25,346 nt of DNA from the IMG/VR virus record IMGVR_UViG_3300025133_000552, positions 1-25,346 of that record; one strand, given 5' to 3'. The translations under genes and the position numbers were made by a program. The notes beneath the pieces are model-generated. The model saw only the letters and a program-made list of their open reading frames with translations. It was not told the DNA's origin and made no database searches. This document shows, one piece after another, positions 16,131 to 21,825 of the stretch (its first letter is position 1; each line of letters opens with the position of its first letter). This DNA comes from a virus.

Positions 16131-16376
16131 TTGAACGATGAAACAAAAGAAATATTAATCGACTTGATTGACTATTGGAACACAATGGGCACAGAAAGTG
16201 ACCCCGGTATGGAAGCGTTTTGTAGCGTTGTACAACGTGCCAGTAAAACGCTTGAACGACATGCGGAAGAACAAAAAATACAAGCTAGAAAGCGCTCCTC
16301 AGATATTGACCCGTTCGCAATGGATGTTGTGGGTAACCAAGAACAATTTACATTAAAACTTGAAAGCGATTGGTAA
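16131..16376 (+). CDS. small unknown protein
   Basis: This is an acidic, mostly helical 81-residue protein: ETKEILIDLIDYWNTMG, then FCSVVQRASKTLERHAEEQ. No family is recognised. TTG 16131 is placed after GGGAGAT at proper spacing; an in-frame ATG at 16116 lies before that signal and has none of its own, so it would add five residues only if used. It ends five bases before a tRNA gene. Confidence 0.58.
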   Translation: MNDETKEILIDLIDYWNTMGTESDPGMEAFCSVVQRASKTLERHAEEQKIQARKRSSDIDPFAMDVVGNQEQFTLKLESDW

Positions 16377-16381
16377 TTTTT

Positions 16382-16455
<74 letters not shown>

Positions 16456-16466
16456 CTTCAACATTT

Positions 16467-16655
16467 ATGCAAAATACACTAAAAAAAGTAATTGTTTGGA
16501 GAATTCTTTCCACACTGATAGCACTCGTCCTTTCCTACCTTTTCTTGGGAGAGATAGTAAAAACAATAGCAATGACCGCAGCTTTTGCAGCCACAATGAC
16601 CACTGTTCACTACTTCTTTGAGATGTGGTGGGAAAAGCCAAATGGAAAAGGGTGA
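16467..16655 (+). CDS. DUF2061-type small membrane protein
   Basis: This 62-residue protein has KKVIVWRILSTLIALVLSY, a second hydrophobic segment (IAMTAAFAATMTTVHYFF) and EMWWEK. The pattern K-x-x-x-W-R, two helices, then an H-Y-x-x-E-x-x-W-like ending fits DUF2061, a short two-helix membrane family of unknown function. It starts 12 nt after the tRNA with no evident ribosome binding site. Its end overlaps the next gene by 14 nt. Confidence 0.7.
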   Translation: MQNTLKKVIVWRILSTLIALVLSYLFLGEIVKTIAMTAAFAATMTTVHYFFEMWWEKPNGKG

Positions 16656-16821
16656 CTTAGTAAAACATTGGATTTTTGGTGTTGGTTTCATTACCTCAAT
16701 TACCGAACCAACTATTAAGAATCCCTATCAACTGGCCACAATACAATTTACTAGCGGTCAAATTGATGAGTGCGTCACCACATCTCTTACGCTTTTATCT
16801 CAAAAAAAGCTTGACAAGTAA
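16642..16821 (+). CDS. GDLV-family small SH3/KOW-like protein (59 aa)
   Basis: The product opens MEKGDLVKHWIFGVGFI and continues ATIQFTSGQIDECV. ATG 16642 lies inside the end of the DUF2061 gene, with a 14-nt overlap as in the arrays. The last codons (Lys-Leu-Asp-Lys-stop) are written by the -35 box of the next promoter, so the C-terminus and the promoter share sequence. Confidence 0.68.
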   Translation: MEKGDLVKHWIFGVGFITSITEPTIKNPYQLATIQFTSGQIDECVTTSLTLLSQKKLDK

Positions 16822-16839
16822 ATAATAATAAACGATAAT
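16811..16839 (+). promoter_or_regulatory. sigma-70-type promoter overlapping a stop codon
   Basis: AAGC, then TTGACA (16811-16816), a 17-bp spacer starting AGTAAATAA and ending AAAC, then GATAAT (16834-16839). The TAA of the preceding gene lies in the spacer. It drives the gene at 16869 and probably the first GDLV chain. Confidence 0.82.
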
Positions 16840-16868
16840 GGTAGAGTAACTTAATTTTAGGAGCAAAT

Positions 16869-17165
16869 ATGCCCAAAGTATATCAAGCATCTTACAAAGA
16901 GAACGGAAAAAGCTGGAGGACCAACAACGGCTCTCGAACAAAAATATTAGTAGAGGCACGAAATGCAGCCAAAGAATATGGTGTCCGTGTCATTGTCGAG
17001 GAACTTGAAATTGAAAAACTATCTTTCAAATATTTTGTCGAATGTATGAATGGGCGCAAGCCAAACAGTCGCAAGTTTATCTGCGCTTTTGAGCCAAGAG
17101 AATCAGTAATGGTTGAAGGCGAAGATGGCGAATTCACAAGACGTTGGAAAGTGCGGAAAGTATGA
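16869..17165 (+). CDS. unknown basic protein heading the first GDLV chain
   Basis: This 98-residue protein has no recognised family. It begins MPKVYQASYKENGKSWR and has a predicted strand-helix-strand core (ILVEARNAAKEYGVRVIVEEL) and a C-terminal strand pair around the acidic EGEDGEFTRRWKV. AGGAG lies 5-6 nt upstream of the ATG and a strong promoter precedes it. It overlaps the first GDLV gene by 4 nt (ATGA). Confidence 0.66.
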   Translation: MPKVYQASYKENGKSWRTNNGSRTKILVEARNAAKEYGVRVIVEELEIEKLSFKYFVECMNGRKPNSRKFICAFEPRESVMVEGEDGEFTRRWKVRKV

Positions 17166-17347
17166 AGAATAAATTTAAAATTGGGGACTTGGTTTCGCAT
17201 CGACACGAGCGACCTTCACGTTTTGGATTAGTTATGAAAACATACAAAACGAAATCAAATACAAACGAGTACTCAGTAAGCTGGCTCCAAGATAGAGGTC
17301 GTTCGCGTTGTACCGAAGGCATATTGGAAATGGTGAGCAAAGGGTGA
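17162..17347 (+). CDS. GDLV array 1, member 1 (61 aa)
   Basis: The product opens MKNKFKIGDLVSHRHE and continues FGLVMKTYKTK, YSVSWLQDRG and ILEMVSKG. It starts by ATGA overlap with the preceding gene and ends by GTGA overlap with the next. Unlike later members, its end does not show the ISESR-type tail, because the next gene overlaps by only 4 nt. Confidence 0.72.
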   Translation: MKNKFKIGDLVSHRHERPSRFGLVMKTYKTKSNTNEYSVSWLQDRGRSRCTEGILEMVSKG

Positions 17348-17514
17348 AAGTAGGCGACTTGGTTAAATTTAGACAGAATGGAGTGTTGGGCCTAATTGTC
17401 GGCGGCGCAACTGACGGGTTCTCGTTAATGTTCCGCGTCCAGTGGTTTGATGATGCTTGCCCAGTGCAATCTCGTTACGCTGAAGAAATGGAGGTAATCA
17501 GTGAAAGTCGGTGA
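17344..17514 (+). CDS. GDLV array 1, member 2 (56 aa)
   Basis: The product opens MKVGDLVKFRQNGVLGLIV, has a variable middle (GGATDGFSLMF), then RVQWFDD and MEVISESR. The start is GTG in a GTGA overlap. It is the first member with the complete family pattern including the junction-encoded tail. Confidence 0.74.
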   Translation: MKVGDLVKFRQNGVLGLIVGGATDGFSLMFRVQWFDDACPVQSRYAEEMEVISESR

Positions 17515-17719
17515 TTTAGTAAAGCTTGCAAACTGGTGCAGGAACGGACCAGCTTTGATGCAAGTTATGGAGATAGACCCTCTTGGAAGCTGGGGAATGG
17601 TAAGCGCACAATTTTTACAAGGACCAAAAATAGGTTCGATAGTCAATGTAACCAAGGGAAATATCTTTTCCATTGAGAAATACGAAGGGGCGATGAAAAA
17701 ACATTATGAACGTCGGTGA
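17501..17719 (+). CDS. GDLV array 1, member 3 (72 aa)
   Basis: The product opens MKVGDLVKLANWCRNG and continues GSWGMVSAQFL and GSIVNVTKGNIFSIEKYEG. It is longer, and its strand pattern differs after the motif; the end lacks LEVI (MKKHYERR). The GTG start lies inside the previous gene (14-nt overlap), with GGAGGTAATCA as ribosome binding site. Confidence 0.72.
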   Translation: MKVGDLVKLANWCRNGPALMQVMEIDPLGSWGMVSAQFLQGPKIGSIVNVTKGNIFSIEKYEGAMKKHYERR

Positions 17720-17891
17720 TTTGGTAAAACACAAACGCACACAAGCAATGGGCATGATTGTACGAGTCCCCAAGGGACGCAAACCCGGCGCATACGATAT
17801 TTATTTTGATGTTGAATGGTACGATGGGCACAATAACGTGCCGGGGAGCCATCTTCGAGGGGAATTGCTACCAGCCTATGAAAGTCGGTGA
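17706..17891 (+). CDS. GDLV array 1, member 4 (61 aa)
   Basis: The product opens MNVGDLVKHKRTQAMGMIV and continues IYFDVEWYDGHNN and LLPAYESR. Asn replaces the usual Lys or Gln at position 2, and the upstream gene correspondingly ends in Glu-Arg-Arg. It has a 14-nt overlap at both ends; a purine-rich GAAGGGGCG lies about 15 nt before the ATG, further than in its neighbours. Confidence 0.72.
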   Translation: MNVGDLVKHKRTQAMGMIVRVPKGRKPGAYDIYFDVEWYDGHNNVPGSHLRGELLPAYESR

Positions 17892-18075
17892 TTTAGTAAA
17901 AGTTGCAGCAGAAGGGTTGAGAACACCAATTGGTAGTCTTGCGTTGGTCACAAGAGTGGAAGAACGGGAAGACTCAACAGGCACCATAATTCAATATTGG
18001 GCACACATGGTGGAATCAGGCTCCACGTTTTGGTTTCGATTGGAAGCTTTGGAGATCATCAGTGAAAATCGGTGA
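17878..18075 (+). CDS. GDLV array 1, member 5 (65 aa)
   Basis: The product opens MKVGDLVKVAAEGLRTPIG and continues SLALVTRVEERED, IIQYWAHMV, FRLEALEIISENR. The middle is expanded by an acidic loop. The ATG start has a 14-nt overlap on both sides. GAGGGG lies about 15 nt before the ATG, so coupling to upstream translation is probably important. Confidence 0.73.
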   Translation: MKVGDLVKVAAEGLRTPIGSLALVTRVEEREDSTGTIIQYWAHMVESGSTFWFRLEALEIISENR

Positions 18076-18238
18076 TTTAATTAAAGAAGTTGAATATCCT
18101 GAAGTTGCTGTAGTTGCTGAAATTGATTTTAACCGCATCAACGCGCCCTATCGTTTACTCTGTCCCGATGGAAAATACACTTGGTTCAGTCGAGAATATG
18201 TCGAAGAGAGGTGCGAGGTCATAAATGAAAGTCGGTGA
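18062..18238 (+). CDS. GDLV array 1, member 6 (58 aa)
   Basis: The product opens MKIGDLIKEVEYPEVAVV and continues RLLCPDGKYTWFSREY and CEVINESR. It is a divergent member: LI replaces LV in the motif, and the residues after it are acidic where most members are basic. The GTG start lies inside member 5 with a 14-nt overlap. Confidence 0.7.
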   Translation: MKIGDLIKEVEYPEVAVVAEIDFNRINAPYRLLCPDGKYTWFSREYVEERCEVINESR

Positions 18239-18404
18239 TTTAGTAAGAATAACAAGTGCATCCCGTCCTATTGTAACGGAAATTGGTGTTTTTTTGGGGA
18301 TGGGCGAAAGCTGGAAAGAGTGGTATCGAGTTTGGGTGCGCGGCAAAGAACAAAGATATGATGAACCCTTCTGGGAAATAGAGGTAATAAATGAACGACG
18401 CTAA
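18225..18404 (+). CDS. GDLV array 1, member 7 (59 aa)
   Basis: The product opens MKVGDLVRITSASRPIV and continues TEIGVFLGMG, YRVWVRGKEQR and WEIEVINERR. Arg replaces Lys after the motif. It is the last GDLV gene of this chain; its 3' junction still has the GAGGTAATAA signal but leads into an unrelated gene. Confidence 0.71.
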   Translation: MKVGDLVRITSASRPIVTEIGVFLGMGESWKEWYRVWVRGKEQRYDEPFWEIEVINERR

Positions 18405-18609
18405 AATGTTAAAAACTCCTCTGAATACCGAAACAAATCGGGAGGTTCTCGTAAGAATTCTTGTCAACGATTTGACAAAAAAACAGCTACAAGAAATAGT
18501 CAAAGTTCAATTTATGAGCACCTTTAAGGTTTCTAAGGAAACTTTCAAAAAAGCATATTGGAAATATTATGACGAAACCGGCGGCCATTGTCCATTTGAC
18601 CTAAATTAA
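18391..18609 (+). CDS. non-GDLV gene using the array junction
   Basis: This 72-residue helical, basic protein (VLVRILVNDLTKKQLQEIV, then ETFKKAYWKYYDE) is of unknown function. It has no GDLV motif, yet it starts with the same 14-nt overlap and the same GAGGTAATAA ribosome binding site as the array members. It therefore looks like a passenger attached to the array end. Confidence 0.65.
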   Translation: MNDAKMLKTPLNTETNREVLVRILVNDLTKKQLQEIVKVQFMSTFKVSKETFKKAYWKYYDETGGHCPFDLN

Positions 18610-18617
18610 AAATACCC

Positions 18618-18646
18618 TTGACGAACAAAAAATATTTATTGATAAT
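18618..18646 (+). promoter_or_regulatory. sigma-70-type promoter, candidate leaderless mRNA
   Basis: TTGACG (18618-18623), 17-bp spacer, GATAAT (18641-18646). The expected start of transcription (about 7 nt after the -10 box) is within a few bases of the ATG at 18656, leaving no room for a ribosome binding site. Confidence 0.72.
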
Positions 18647-18655
18647 AACTATAAT

Positions 18656-18847
18656 ATGAGCGAAAGTGATGAACCTAAAAATGAATTTCATATTAGTGTC
18701 TATCCTGCTTCCATTTATTGCAGAATAGACCTACCCTTCAAGTTGAATGGAGTCGAAGAAACAATGGTCTTAGAAAACAAAATACACGAGTCCTTAGAAG
18801 AAGCCCTTCTGGATTTTCAAGAAAACTTCTTGACAAATAAAATATAA
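18656..18847 (+). CDS. small unknown protein, probably translated from a leaderless mRNA
   Basis: This is a 63-residue acidic protein: FHISVYPASIYCRIDLPFK, then EETMVLENKIHESLEEALLDF. The strand-strand-helix order is plain, but no family is recognised. No Shine-Dalgarno sequence precedes the ATG; the sequence there (ACTATAAT) is all A/T apart from one C, and the promoter sits 10 nt away. Its last codons contain the -35 box of the next promoter. Confidence 0.62.
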   Translation: MSESDEPKNEFHISVYPASIYCRIDLPFKLNGVEETMVLENKIHESLEEALLDFQENFLTNKI

Positions 18848-18858
18848 TAAAATAGAAT
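18830..18858 (+). promoter_or_regulatory. sigma-70-type promoter for the zinc-knuckle gene
   Basis: TTGACA (18830-18835), 17-bp spacer, TAGAAT (18853-18858). The -35 box lies in the 3' end of the preceding coding sequence. TTGGAGGAAAAC follows as ribosome binding site for the GTG at 18892. Confidence 0.78.
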
Positions 18859-18891
18859 ATATATAGAAACTTAAAACTTGGAGGAAAACAA

Positions 18892-19620
18892 GTGAGTTGG
18901 AATGGAACCGTTAGGTGCAGTTATTGTTACCAGAGCAAACACAATCGAGCGACATGTCCTGCGTTATTGGAAAATATGAAGCAGCGACTTGCAGACAATC
19001 CAGAAGACCTTAGAGCTAAATTCTTTTTCGAAAGAAAGGCAAAAAAACAGGGAAGGCTTAAATCTTGCGGCTATTGCCACAATGCGGGTCACACAAGACG
19101 AACATGCAAAGAGTTGAATAATGCTAAAAAAGTTGCTGTGGAGAAATGCTGCGAGTGGCGGCAAAGATTTATTGCAGAAATAAAGAAAACAGGTTTAGGT
19201 ATCGGCGCACTGGTTCAGATTGATTCTGGTAGACCATATTTAGGAGTTTTGACTGCAATCAACTGGCATAATCTTGACCATCGCATCGAATTTTCTTCCT
19301 CGGGTCACGATGGAAATAAAGCTTTAATACTTCATCCCGTGGGAGATATTCTTGAATCTGGAACTCGCCGTATATCGTCAATTCCAAATTTTGAAGGTCT
19401 TGTCTCAGAAGCTCAATTGACCTATGGTTATGGCCCTCAACCAGCAAATATTATTGGCCCCATTAGCAAAAGCGCCATTGAAAAACAGATTCCAAGTGAT
19501 TTCCTAGATGGAACTGACTGCATTGAATCCATTTTTCAGGAAAGCGCTAAATCTCAAGACAGACCGTCAAGTTGGCAAGTGGAGGAATGGTGCGAATTAG
19601 TAGGATTTTATGACAATTAA
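18892..19620 (+). CDS. double CCHC zinc-knuckle protein with GDLV/SH3-like domain
   Basis: In this 242-residue protein, two perfect CX2CX4HX4C zinc knuckles lie at residues 9-22 and 59-72. This nucleic-acid-binding motif is typical of retroviral Gag and of RNA-processing factors, and is uncommon in bacteria. Residues 101-135 (GLGIGALVQIDSGRPYLGVL and following) resemble the GDLV family's first two strands. The remaining C-terminal part is unassigned, with aromatic and acidic residues. A single-stranded RNA or DNA-binding role is inferred. The GTG start has GGAGGAAAAC upstream. The structured RNA at 19656-19783 follows directly and could be a partner, though nothing proves it. Confidence 0.8.
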   Translation: MSWNGTVRCSYCYQSKHNRATCPALLENMKQRLADNPEDLRAKFFFERKAKKQGRLKSCGYCHNAGHTRRTCKELNNAKKVAVEKCCEWRQRFIAEIKKTGLGIGALVQIDSGRPYLGVLTAINWHNLDHRIEFSSSGHDGNKALILHPVGDILESGTRRISSIPNFEGLVSEAQLTYGYGPQPANIIGPISKSAIEKQIPSDFLDGTDCIESIFQESAKSQDRPSSWQVEEWCELVGFYDN

Positions 19621-19626
19621 GACAAG

Positions 19627-19652
19627 AAGTTAAAAGCAAGGGTTTTTAACTT
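19627..19652 (+). terminator. AT-rich hairpin after the zinc-knuckle gene
   Basis: AAGTTAAAA (19627-19635) pairs perfectly with TTTTAACTT (19644-19652) around an 8-nt loop, 6 nt after the stop codon. No U-run follows, so termination would be weak. It may protect the mRNA end or be the first element of the RNA that follows. Confidence 0.45.
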
Positions 19653-19655
19653 TGT

Positions 19656-19783
19656 AGCGGAGCCGGTTAGAAATAAACATGGATTACCTTCAATGACTCT
19701 AATGAAGAGGGCCAGCGAGCCAAGTTGAAATGAGTCTAAGCGCTCTTGGGCTAAAGAAACCAAGTGCGGCTCCGTTATTTTTT
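19656..19783 (+). ncRNA. candidate structured RNA of unknown family
   Basis: The gap 19621-19799 holds no gene but much structure. A 10-bp closing stem joins AGCGGAGCCG (19656-19665) and CGGCTCCGTT (19767-19776), then TATTTTTT, which would make the stem a Rho-independent terminator too. Inside it are GGT/ACC, GACTC/GAGTC enclosing GGC/GCC, and CTTGG/CCAAG with a 10-nt loop, consistent with a multi-branched junction. I could not match it to a riboswitch, tmRNA, RNase P or 6S pattern. It could be a small RNA or a leader of the GDLV gene at 19800. Confidence 0.6.
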
Positions 19784-19799
19784 AAAATAGAGGTACAGT

Positions 19800-19982
19800 G
19801 TGTTTGAAGTTGGAGATTTGGTCAGGACAAGAGATTTAGTGGGTCTTGTTTTAGAAAAAAAAGCAATGAAACATACTCATGGTGTCCGAACGATTTGGTG
19901 GTACACTGTTGATTTCTTTGAAGAAGAAGAGTTTGAACCAAGGATTGTTTCCCAAGCTAATATCTTTCCACTTGACAAGTAA
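19800..19982 (+). CDS. GDLV-family small SH3/KOW-like protein (60 aa)
   Basis: The product opens MFEVGDLVRTRDLVGLVLE and continues IWWYTVDFFEEEEFEPR and IFPLDK. The GTG start has AGAGGT 5 nt upstream, placed directly after the structured RNA. Its final Leu-Asp-Lys is encoded by the -35 box of the next promoter (CTTGACAAG), as at 16821. Confidence 0.7.
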   Translation: MFEVGDLVRTRDLVGLVLEKKAMKHTHGVRTIWWYTVDFFEEEEFEPRIVSQANIFPLDK

Positions 19983-20000
19983 ATAACAATAAACGATAAT
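19972..20000 (+). promoter_or_regulatory. sigma-70-type promoter overlapping a gene end
   Basis: TTGACA (19972-19977), a 17-bp spacer AGTAAATAACAATAAAC, GATAAT (19995-20000). The spacer differs from that at 16811 by one base in 17. Confidence 0.82.
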
Positions 20001-20028
20001 TATTATAGAAACTTTGTTAGGGGAAAAA

Positions 20029-20655
20029 ATGAATCCATCTTTGTTGCAGCGCATTGAAAGAGTTCTCTCAAAAGGTAAAGCCGAAGGAAGTCTCAACAAC
20101 TGGGAAGCAAGTTTTGCCGACTCCATCGAAACGCAGCTTGTGCGAAACCCTGAGCGCGAGTTGAGCCAGAAACAATTGAACTGGTTTCAAAAGATTGAAG
20201 CAAAAGTTCTTTCAAACAATCCCCAGAAATGGCTAGAAGAATGGAATGAAGAAAAGGCAAAGAAGTTAGCTATCGCGGTTTCTTATTACGAACACGCTGA
20301 ATATTATTTTGCCGACCTTGTTCAATGGGTCAAAGATAATCCCACAAAAATCATAAGTGAAAGAAATTATAAGAAGCTTGTAGAAAACAAGTATGCTCAA
20401 AAGATTATCAACGCTCTTGAGACCGAACCGCTTTATCCCGCTGGTTCTAACGTTTTAGTTCGCTCCAATAGCACTATCCCTCCGCACCTTCAAAGTTATC
20501 GCGGTGAATTGTTTTTCGTCATTAAACCTTTGAATCGCGCAATTTCCGCTGCGAATGGTTGCCGGTTGTATCTCGTGTTGTCATCTAAGTCCTCAGAAAC
20601 ATTTGAGATTGAGGAACGTTGGATAAAAAAGAATAAAAAGAATAAAAAGTCTTGA
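20029..20655 (+). CDS. unknown protein, helical N-terminus and beta C-terminus
   Basis: This is a 208-residue protein. Two related helical pieces (LLQRIERVLSKGKAEGSLNN and LNWFQKIEAKVLSNNPQKW) suggest an internal repeat. After about residue 135, PAGSNVLVRSNSTIPPHL, GELFFVIKP and CRLYLVLSS give an SH3-like strand run, possibly another relative of the GDLV fold, and it ends in a Lys/Asn run. No activity can be assigned. ATG 20029 follows AGGGGA. Its stop TGA is inside the next promoter's TTGACA. Confidence 0.66.
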   Translation: MNPSLLQRIERVLSKGKAEGSLNNWEASFADSIETQLVRNPERELSQKQLNWFQKIEAKVLSNNPQKWLEEWNEEKAKKLAIAVSYYEHAEYYFADLVQWVKDNPTKIISERNYKKLVENKYAQKIINALETEPLYPAGSNVLVRSNSTIPPHLQSYRGELFFVIKPLNRAISAANGCRLYLVLSSKSSETFEIEERWIKKNKKNKKS

Positions 20656-20680
20656 CAAGTAAATAATAATAAATGATAAT
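20652..20680 (+). promoter_or_regulatory. sigma-70-type promoter for the MoxR gene
   Basis: TTGACA (20652-20657), a 17-bp spacer AGTAAATAATAATAAAT, GATAAT (20675-20680). The TGA stop of the preceding gene lies within the -35 hexamer. Confidence 0.82.
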
Positions 20681-20712
20681 GGTTATAGTTAATAGATAGA
20701 AGGGAGAAAACA

Positions 20713-21777
20713 TTGTCTGTTGATTTTAAAACGTTTCGTCTGTGCGCTCCGCATGTAATCAAAGTTCGTAAACCGATTTTGCTTCGTGGTCGCCACGGCA
20801 TCGGCAAATCAGAAGTTGTCTATCAGATAGCAGAAGATTTGAATTTGCCCGTCGTTGAACGACGTGCTTCACAAATGACCGAAGGCGATTTGCTTGGTAT
20901 GCCGTCGCCGGAACAGATTGAAGTCAACGGGGAACGTGCAAGCGTTTTTCGTCCCTTCGAGTGGTTTCTTCGCGCCTGTACAGAACCAGTTGTATTGTTT
21001 CTTGACGAAGTTGACCGTGCTACCACTGAGGTACGGCAAGGGATTTTTGAGCTAACAGACTCTCGCAAACTTGCCGGATGGAAGCTTCACGAAGATACTA
21101 TTGTTGTCGCTGCTGTTAACGGTGGCGAGCATAGCGCCCAATATCAAGTAAACGATATGGACCCTGCGGAATTGGACCGTTATACTGTTTTTGACGTGGA
21201 GCCTACCGTTGAAGATTGGCTAAATTGGGGAAAAGATAACGTAGATTCAATGGTTTGGGACTTTATCAACCAGAATCGCGACCATTTGGAGCACACTGAC
21301 GATTTCGAGCCTAACAAGATTTATCCTTCCCGTCGTTCGTGGAAACGATTGAGTGATTGTTTTGTCGAGGGTCAAATTTTGTCTGAGGAAGCAGACCCAA
21401 CAGTCTTTTTTAGTCTTGCAACAAGTTTTGTTGGATTTGAAGCTGCTGTTTCGTTCCTTGATTTTTACAAGAATTACGAGCGTAATATCACTTGGGAAGA
21501 AATTGTAAATGATGGCAAAGTCGAGAAAACTAAAGACTTTGATATCAATCAGCATTGCGCTTTGGTTGAAAAGATGGATGCTTCAGGTATCTTTTCTGAA
21601 GAATTGAACGACAATCAGCTTGACAACCTTTCAGATTATTTCAAATTGATGCCGTCTGAGGTAGCTATGAAACTCTGGAAGTCTATCGCAAGTGCAAGTT
21701 CAATCGACCAGCACGATACAATCAAAAAGTTTCATTCCCGAGTCCAAACGGCTCTAACGGAAATGCTCTCTGAGTAG
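20713..21777 (+). CDS. MoxR-type AAA+ ATPase
   Basis: This 354-residue protein has Walker A GRHGIGKSE (26-34), Walker B VVLFLDEVDRA (93-103), sensor 1 AAVNGG (133-138) and an ELDRY arginine-finger-like segment. The preceding ASQMTEGDLLG matches the MoxR-specific loop after Walker A. MoxR ATPases remodel or activate partner proteins and usually sit beside a VWA-domain protein, as here. The C-terminal half is helical. The start is TTG at 20713 with AGGGAGA upstream. Target and role in infection are unknown; the pair may act on virion assembly or host complexes. Confidence 0.85.
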   Translation: MSVDFKTFRLCAPHVIKVRKPILLRGRHGIGKSEVVYQIAEDLNLPVVERRASQMTEGDLLGMPSPEQIEVNGERASVFRPFEWFLRACTEPVVLFLDEVDRATTEVRQGIFELTDSRKLAGWKLHEDTIVVAAVNGGEHSAQYQVNDMDPAELDRYTVFDVEPTVEDWLNWGKDNVDSMVWDFINQNRDHLEHTDDFEPNKIYPSRRSWKRLSDCFVEGQILSEEADPTVFFSLATSFVGFEAAVSFLDFYKNYERNITWEEIVNDGKVEKTKDFDINQHCALVEKMDASGIFSEELNDNQLDNLSDYFKLMPSEVAMKLWKSIASASSIDQHDTIKKFHSRVQTALTEMLSE

Positions 21778-21784
21778 ATTTTTC

Positions 21785-21813
21785 TTGACAAATAAATAAC
21801 AATAAACGATAAT
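21785..21813 (+). promoter_or_regulatory. sigma-70-type promoter for the VWA/peptidase gene
   Basis: TTGACA (21785-21790), a 17-bp spacer AATAAATAACAATAAAC, GATAAT (21808-21813). Transcription would start near 21820, which is the first ATG of the next gene. Confidence 0.82.
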
Positions 21814-21825
21814 TAGGGTATGGTT

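Noticed and set aside
17344-18404. Regular repeats that could suggest a CRISPR array.
   Set aside because: Repeats are imperfect, spaced at 150-200 bp, and each coincides with a start codon and a conserved protein motif in open frames.
19698-19732. Hammerhead-like CTAATGA … GAAA inside the structured RNA.
   Set aside because: The invariant G of CUGANGA is replaced, and the flanking GACTC/GAGTC strands form a simple hairpin rather than the three-stem junction.
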